From Zeus faber (Eukaryota; Chordata; Actinopteri; Zeiformes; Zeidae): a DNA stretch of 64,000 nt. Location: NCBI GenBank assembly GCA_960531495.1, contig OY482852.1:28920371-28984370 (forward strand), read 5' to 3'. The position numbers were made by a program, and so were the translations under genes. This document shows, piece by piece, positions 50,061 to 64,000 of this stretch. Positions within the stretch are counted from its first letter, which is position 1. Each line of letters starts with the position of its first letter. Below the pieces are notes generated by a model. The model did no database searches and was not told the origin of the DNA. It saw nothing but the letters and a program-made list of their open reading frames with translations.

Positions 50061-50593
50061 TGGCTTTTTGGCTCCTCCTCCTCCTGGTTTCTCTGCTCAC
50101 TGGGCTCTTCCATGTCTACAGACTTGAATGCAGAGGAAGGGGAACATTCATTTCATTAGGAAGACGCTCTGCAATTTTAAAAAGGTCTAAATGTCAGATG
50201 CACTAATGAGACTGTAGCTACAGTACAGGCTCCAGCTCATCCAGTGACCGAGACATCTCCTAGCCTCCAGTCTCCTAGCTCCTAGATTGGACCCTACGCT
50301 GTCTCCTAGCTCCTAGACCCTTTCTCTGACTGTGTCCTTGGCTGGTTTCTTGCTTAACCTCTCCTGAGTCCTAGACCGTCTCCTCGCTAACCATTACACG
50401 GGTAACACTTATTTACACTGTGCAGTGAGTTTTTTCTTGATCAAATTTAACTTAGAATAAATAATGGAAACTAGCTTTGGTGTTGCAAGATCAAAATAGC
50501 AAGCCTGTATTAATTCATCAGTTCCATAGGGAATAGCAGCTCTGTGTTCATCAGATCAAGCTCAAGTTTCACACTGAAAGTGAAAACTATTGG
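50061..50593. other. Unassigned sequence with short CTCCTAG repeats
   Basis: At 50250-50390 the motif CTCCTAGCTCCTAGA recurs several times in a loose array. No gene. Confidence 0.4.
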
Positions 50594-51219
50594 TAGTGAT
50601 GTGAGGTTTGATTCCTTTTTGAGATTCAGTGATTGATGAGTCATTCAGCAAAGAGATTAGATTAGATTCGACTAATTGTGATTGCACACAAGTACTGAGG
50701 CAACAAAATGCATTTCTCTGCATTACACCCATCCTAGTAACTATGTATCTGGGAGCATTGGGTAGTTAGGGGTTAAGTGTCTTGCCCAAGGACACATCCA
50801 GGAGGAGCCGGGGTTAGAACCGCCAATCTTCCCATTACTAGACGACCCGCTCTACCTCCTGAGTGAAAGAGTGAAGAGTCTTTGAATTTTCCAACTCTTT
50901 GTTCATTTGGTGTAATGCATGGTGAGCGAGGGAGGACTTCCTGTGAACGATGGATGAGAGTCAAAAGCGCTGGTTTGGCCCAAAGAATGCAAAGTATAAA
51001 TCAGTCACCTTCAGTATGAATTACGCCGAATGCCTTGACCTTTTTGGCTTTGGACTCTAATTTAGTCCTCAATCACTGTTTTCAGGTTGTAAGTGGAAGA
51101 CTCGCTCACCCATTCTTTTCCCTTTAAGTAACTTCAGACTCTCAAGTGATTTAAAAGATTTGTTCGCTTGGAACTAATCGTTCTCCAAGAACAAATCATT
51201 CGCCAGTTATGCATCACTA
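50594..51219. mobile_element. MITE with TAGTGATG/CATCACTA ends, carrying a SINE
   Basis: Left end TAGTGATGTGAGGTTTGATT, right end CAGTTATGCATCACTA. Interior blocks GATTTGTTCGCTTGGAAC and AGAACAAATCATTCG form an internal inverted pair. Related ends occur at 23283-23352, 29168-29245 and 54243-54300. The termini fit a hAT-like non-autonomous element, but an exact 8-bp duplication was not found. A SINE lies inside (50653-50863). Confidence 0.6.
50653..50863 (-). mobile_element. tRNA-derived SINE
   Basis: Read on the minus strand it starts with a tRNA-like head: CAGGAGGTAGAGCGG (A-box type) and GGCGGTTCTAACCCC (B-box type), the internal RNA polymerase III promoter. A core CCTTGGGCAAGACACTTAAC follows, then the tail GGATGGGTGTAATGCAGAGA and a short (AATCT)n end. 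Head, core and tail in this order are typical of tRNA SINEs in fish. Related core sequence is at 62580-62705 and related tail at 21995-22040. Confidence 0.85.
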
Positions 51220-51491
51220 TCTACTAGTAGGCCATAATAATTTTCGAACAAGTCCTACCCTGTTTACTTCGCACCTATGTCATTTTATTTCAATTTTAAT
51301 TGCAATGATTGTCAGTGTCTGCTGCTGTTAACAACTGAATTTTCCCTGAGGGTTAATAAATAGTCCCCATATTTTATCTTCAAACAAAGGAGAGCAAGAG
51401 ACCTCAATCTGACAAACAGAGCATGGATTTCTGTGCTAAATTAATACTTGATGCAGAAATAAAAACTGGCAAGCAAGTTAAAAGATTTATA
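51220..51491. other. Unassigned sequence
   Basis: No feature was recognised between the MITE and Tc1 copy B. Confidence 0.4.
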
Positions 51492-51493
51492 TA

Positions 51494-52165
51494 CAGCCAT
51501 CGGCCACAACACTAAAACCACTGACCGGTGAAGTGAATAACATTGATCAACTCGTTCCAATGGCACCTGTCAAGGGGTGGGATATATGAGGCAGCAAGTG
51601 AACAGTCAGTTCTTGAAGTTGATGTGTTGGAAGCAGGAAAAATGGCCAAATGTAAGGATCTTAGCGACTTTGGGGGTCAAATTGTGATGACAAGATGACT
51701 GGCTCAGAGCATCTCCAAAACAGCAGGTCTTGTGGGGTGTTCCCAGTATGTAGTGGTTAGTACCGACCAAAAGTGGTCCAAGGAAGGACGACCGGTGAAC
51801 CGGTGACAGGGTCATGGCCGCCCAAGGGCTTAATGATGCGCATGGGGAACGAAGGCTAGCTCGTCTGGTCCAACCCCACAGAAGCGCTACTGTAGCACAA
51901 ATTGCTGAAAAAAAGTTAATGATGGCTATGATAGAAAGGTGTCAGAACATTCAGTGCATCACAACTTACTGCGTATGGGGCTGCGTAGCCGGCAAAAGTG
52001 CCTACAATGGTCATGTCAGCATCAGAACTGGACCATGGAGCAATGGAGGAAGGGGGCCTGGTCTGATGAATTATGTTTTCTTTTACATCATGTGAATGGC
52101 AAGGTGTGTGTGCATTGTTTACCTGGGGAAGAGATGGCACCAGGATGCACTGTGGGAAAAAGAAA
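51494..52165 (+). mobile_element. Tc1-like transposon copy B (3'-truncated)
   Basis: After TATA, the left terminus reads CAGCCATCGGCCACAACACT and continues ACTAAAACCACTGACC, then GGTGGGATATATGAGGCAGC and the start region GGAAGCAGGAAAAATGGCC (51629-51647). The coding remnant covers the helix-turn-helix DNA-binding part and runs past the point where copies A and C are deleted (TGTGCATTGTTTACCTGGGG, GCACCAGGATGCACTGTGGG), so this copy derives from a longer form. It is lost after about 52165 and lacks the right terminal repeat. Frameshifts are present. Confidence 0.9.
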
Positions 52166-52299
52166 GGCCGGCAGAAAGAAATTCCACATGAATCACTATA
52201 AGGCTCTCCTCGGTGTCTGGACAGCATTACCGTAGCTGGATCGGAAAAGAGCTCCCGACCTTATTATAGGCATCATCATCTGAAGACTTAATCTCTCTG

Positions 52300-52306
<7 letters not shown>
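52166..52306. other. Unassigned sequence
   Basis: Flank of the truncated Tc1 copy; nothing was recognised. Confidence 0.4.

Positions 52307-52336
<30 letters not shown>
52307..52336 (+). repeat. (CA)n microsatellite
   Basis: A CA run of about 15 units. Confidence 0.95.
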
Positions 52337-52339
<3 letters not shown>

Positions 52340-53195
52340 CAGGAGACGACATATTACGAGGGGAAAGGAGAGCGCCTTGCTGACTTGTCTTGTGGAATCA
52401 GACAAGTCGGGCCCTGGTGGCAGCAGCGGCGTCGCAGCAAAAACTGCATCGTGGGAACTGTAAACGACCATAAAGCGCAGTGCACCACAGACAATGGCAG
52501 GTCTGGAGGTGTGGGGTGAGAGGGCAGAGGCCCAACTGATAAACACAGCGGCAGGCATTGGTGTACATAAAGGAGAGGAATAATTGACCCGGGCCCCACG
52601 TAAACAGTGGGTCGGAAAATCAGCTGAAAGCCGCTGACTAACTGTGCCAGCGTGTGGTGTGGTGTTTTGTGTTGGTGAGGTTGGGACGCAACCCAGGAGA
52701 AGTGCCCTAAATGCGGCTCCTTTGCCTCTACTGAAGATGGGCTGTAAAAATGTAATATTAGTCACCACTTGTAGTGGCAAGTAGACCCGAGGACAGAAAA
52801 GCGGACCCTCCAAAAGAAACAAGACATATATTGGTCTAAATCCTAGACCCACCATAGACCCTAGATGCAAGACCTACAATAACAAGTTCAGTCTGGCATC
52901 AGGAACGCCAGCCCATCACTTATCATGTGGCTTCGGTCTTGAAGTGTTAGCAGGGTTAGCATGCAGCCCATCGCCATCTCTGGAGTGAACACACAGGGAT
53001 GAAATTGGTATCAACCTTCTCGTCTGATTCTGGTATAAGATTGACAAAACCACAAATTCCCCAAATAAGTGGTCTGTCGCTTTAAGCATTGAAAGTAGAG
53101 TATTTGTCTGGCATGGATCGACAACATGCTGATGAAAAGCCCCCTTCGCTGCCAAGCTGCAAAACAAGTGGCAATTAGGTCTCGCATCAGATGCA
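52337..53195. other. Intergenic sequence downstream of trmt11
   Basis: A 224-codon minus-strand open frame (52196-52870) crosses the CA microsatellite and shows no known domain; I treat it as chance. Confidence 0.45.
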
Positions 53196-53201
53196 TTTAT
53201 T
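53196..53201 (-). terminator. trmt11: Probable polyadenylation signal of trmt11
   Basis: AATAAA on the minus strand, 186 bp past the stop codon; no earlier AATAAA or ATTAAA occurs. It implies a short 3' UTR of about 200-210 nt. The position is seen; its use is inferred. Confidence 0.6.
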
Positions 53202-53386
53202 TTCAAAAAATGTCAACAGGCATAAAAACAGAATTCGAAAGCTCTAAACAATACAACGATTGGATCGACAATCTCCCTTTCATTTGATTCCGCTGACGAC
53301 GACACTCAAGCCCTTTTCGCCAGGATCCTCCTTGTCCATCGCCATCGTCCCTTTACTGACGCTGGTGAAATACTCCACGGTTGCAG

Positions 53387-61659
<8,273 letters not shown>

Positions 61660-61685
61660 CTGCGATGATGTTTTCCATCGTCGTA

Positions 61686-61688
<3 letters not shown>

Positions 61689-61721
<33 letters not shown>
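61689..61721 (+). repeat. (CA)n tract just upstream of a trmt11 acceptor
   Basis: On the transcribed strand this is a (UG)n tract 30-62 nt before the 3' splice site at 61660. Confidence 0.95.
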
Positions 61722-61722
<1 letters not shown>

Positions 61723-62579
61723 AATTTACAAGCGCTGGACACATGAAGCGAGCCGCCTGTTAATAACACCAAATAAGCATTACATAGGTGAAACTTATTA
61801 GACCCTATTATCATGTTATTAATGAACAAATTCTTATTACATATTGACATAATTTGCACTTAAACGTGGCGTACAGAAGATCGTTTTCCTGGCATCCCAT
61901 CGTTAGGGACGCCAAAAACCGTCTGGGATCCGGCACCCCCGGGACTCAGGCACACCACCTGCTCGCCTCCACCTGGTTCGTCTGAGAGGTGGAGTTTGAG
62001 CGTGTGCGATTTTCCCGAAAGATGGTGAAAATTGCCTGGGCAATTTTTGGTTATTGAAGAATCTGATTCTCGGTTTCAAATGGCTCTTATATTATATGCA
62101 ATATTTTTTCAGACTTTTAGACTAGTCAAGTTAAACTTCCATTTGAACGGAAGTTCATTTATCAGTAACACCAACACAGTAACTTATAACCAGCCTTTAA
62201 AATATACATTTCACTTACAAGCCTGGCACGCACACTTTAAGCGAGCCGCCTGTTAATTACCGGCAAAGCCGCTCATCTGAAGCTGTAATTATTGTTCTGA
62301 ATAGGTGTTTTCCCACCAAACAGTTCTGGTGACTCCCTGAGGGGAACTAGGAAGTGGGGAGATCCCCCGAGGACTAAATACCGTCATGGGCTTTTTTTTT
62401 TACTGGTCGCACTGCACTGGAACTCTGAAGTGACGCTGAAGTTACGGGCGGCGCACTGGGATTATGTGGCGCACGTTAATTCATTCAATTAATGTCAGAA
62501 AATAAAATTAATACATCTACAATAAAAAATACAATTTTTATTGGTTTTTAATGTAATTGTTTTTTTGGTTTATTGTATT
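61722..62579. other. trmt11 intron sequence with a short duplicated segment
   Basis: About 45 bp near 61726-61772 and 62215-62262 share AAGCGAGCCGCCTGTTAAT and flanking ACAAGC..CTGG. No exon was recognised. Confidence 0.5.
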
Positions 62580-62705
62580 ACCGCTGAGTGTACGTGGGCT
62601 GGTTCGAGCTCAGAGCGATGCGACCCCAGCTCCAATTGGCAGCACATCGAAGTTTCCTTGAGCAAGACACTGAACCCTTAACTGCTCTCGATGAGCTGGT
62701 GTGCG
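62580..62705 (+). mobile_element. SINE fragment (core region)
   Basis: GGCTGGTTCGAGCTC resembles a B box. TTCCTTGAGCAAGACACTGA and GCTCTCGATGAGCTGGTG match the fish SINE core also seen at 50653-50863. It ends exactly where Tc1 copy C begins, so one interrupts or truncates the other. Confidence 0.65.
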
Positions 62706-63475
62706 GGGTGGGATATATTAGGCATCAAGTGAACAGTCACTTCTTGAAGTTGATGTGTTGGAAGCAGGAAAAATGGAAAAGCATAAGGTTCTGAGTGATT
62801 TTGACAAGGGCAAAATTGTGATGTTTAGACAACTGGGTCAGAGCATCTCTAAAAAGGCAAGTCTTGAGGGGTGTTCCCAGTATGCAGTGGTTAGTACCTA
62901 CCAAAAGTGGTCCAAGGAAGGACAACCAGTGAACCGGCGACAGGGTCATGGGCGCCAATGCTCATTTATGCATGTGGGGAGCGCATTTGGAACAATCGCT
63001 TAGAAGAGCTACTGGAGCACAAATTACTGAAAAAGTTCATGCTGTCTATGATAGAAAGGTTATAGAACACACAGTGCATCACAGCTTGCTGCGTACGGGG
63101 CTGCATAGACGCAGACCGGTCAGAATGCCCATGCTGACCCCTGTCCATCACCGAAAGCGCCTACAATGGGCACGTGAGCGTCAGAACTGGACCATGGAGC
63201 AAAGGAAGAAGGTGGCCTGGTCTGATGAATCAAGTTTTCTTCTACAACATGTTGATGGGCGGGATTAAGGTCCGATCCAATGGAGCATGTGTGGGATGTG
63301 CTAGAACAACAAGCCCGATCCATGGAGGCCCCACCTTGCAACCTACAGGACTTACAGGTTCTGCTGCTAATGTCTTGGTGCCAGATACCACAGGACATCT
63401 TCAGAGGTCTTGTGGAGTTCATGCCTCAATGGATCAGAGCTGTTTTGGCGGCACGAGGGGGAGCTACACAATATG
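62706..63475 (+). mobile_element. Tc1-like transposon copy C (internally deleted)
   Basis: Starts in GGGGTGGGATATATTAGGCA without the left terminal repeat. The coding remnant opens at AAAATGGAAAAGC (62770) and encodes the helix-turn-helix region ([25 protein letters not shown]). It jumps at 63255-63275 to the C-terminal part (EHVWDVLEQQARSMEAPPCN, then FRGLVEFMP) and stops before the right terminal repeat. The jump matches that in copy A. It sits in a trmt11 intron or upstream of it. Confidence 0.9.
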
Positions 63476-63529
63476 ACTATTTACAATTTGAATAACAGAA
63501 CCGGGGAAGGATATCACAGGCTTTCAATG

Positions 63530-63660
63530 GTTGCGTATTTTCAAGGACTTTAACACTTCGGAACAATAGGGGCTCATTTTCGAAGTATTCCAAGACTTAC
63601 TTTTCTGATGGTGAAATTAAAGCACTTCAAGTACCTCAAGGACCCGGTAAGCGCCCTGTT
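63530..63660. repeat. Fragment related to the right end of the 59510-59998 MITE
   Basis: GGGGCTCATTTTCGAAGTAT, TTTCTGATGGTGAAATTAAA and GCACTTCAAGTACCTCAAGG parallel 59920-59998 in order. Confidence 0.6.
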
Positions 63661-64000
63661 GGGACAGTTTTAAATTTCACTTAGACCTTTTATCGCTCAT
63701 GTTTCTGTCCCACCCCATCATATCTCCCACCCGATTTGCACAACAACCATAATGTGAATTTTAATGCCAATGCCAGGTTTTGGTGTAGATCCTTATTGCA
63801 AACATTTTGTTCACTGTTTTGGAATATAAAGGGTTATAATTAATCAGGTTTATTGTACATTCATCTTTCTGCTTCACTGTTTTAGTTATTGCATAGAACC
63901 GTATATTTCATTTTTGGACATGCCCTTTTAATTTTTCGTTTTTTTCATATTTTATATTTTTATTTTTTTATAGTTTTTCCTGTTATTTTAAGGTTGTATC
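63661..64000. other. Unassigned AT-rich sequence to window end
   Basis: T-rich with TATTTTTATTTTTT patches. No exon of trmt11 was recognised. Confidence 0.4.

Noticed and set aside
52196..52870. 224-codon minus-strand open frame
   Set aside because: It begins and ends in unrelated sequence, crosses a CA microsatellite and has no recognisable domain.

Overview
The window is vertebrate nuclear DNA, almost certainly from a ray-finned (teleost) fish. The evidence is one intron-split vertebrate gene, trmt11, together with an interspersed-repeat set typical of fish: a Rex1-type LINE, an L2-type LINE, Tc1-like transposons, gypsy LTR elements, hAT elements and hAT MITEs, tRNA-derived SINEs, and very dense (CA)n, (GA)n and (TA)n microsatellites. 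The species cannot be named from this. Nothing looks bacterial, viral or CRISPR-like.

Layout. The only host gene I can support lies at the right end on the minus strand: the last seven coding exons of trmt11 (tRNA guanosine-N2 methyltransferase), from 61659 down to the stop codon at 53387, with an AATAAA about 190 bp further on. The splice sites and phases agree at every junction and the exons sum to 867 bp (288 codons plus stop). The 5' exons lie outside the window or were not recognised. The introns carry a Tc1 fragment, SINE and MITE insertions, (CA)n tracts and a 41-unit 11-bp minisatellite.

Positions 1 to about 53,000 form a gene-poor, repeat-rich interval. From left to right: a decayed ZMYM1-like hAT transposase (298-2143); a 38-bp palindrome (3998-4035); a decayed gypsy element (6507-7920); a compact LTR element with two LTRs and a primer-binding site (9826-10968); a hAT MITE (11382-11754); a Tc1 copy with a solo LTR inside it (15740-16895); a hAT element with exact 8-bp target duplications, itself holding a rearranged copy of that LTR (17591-18751); an unclassified repeat with a large hairpin (20441-21203); an L2 3' end (24641-25130); a solo LTR (32151-32345); a three-level nest at 35,160-42,776, in which a gypsy element appears to be split by the unclassified repeat, which is split in turn by a near-complete Rex1 LINE; and a MITE carrying a SINE (50594-51219) next to a second Tc1 copy (51494-52165).

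These parts do not form a pathway or operon. The logic is one housekeeping tRNA-modification gene beside a layered transposon graveyard. The most useful observations are the order of insertions, two Tc1 copies that share one internal-deletion junction, an unclassified repeat family with a built-in (TG)n tract and hairpin, and unusual sequence in trmt11 introns. Long open frames elsewhere run through microsatellites or transposon remains; I do not accept them as genes.
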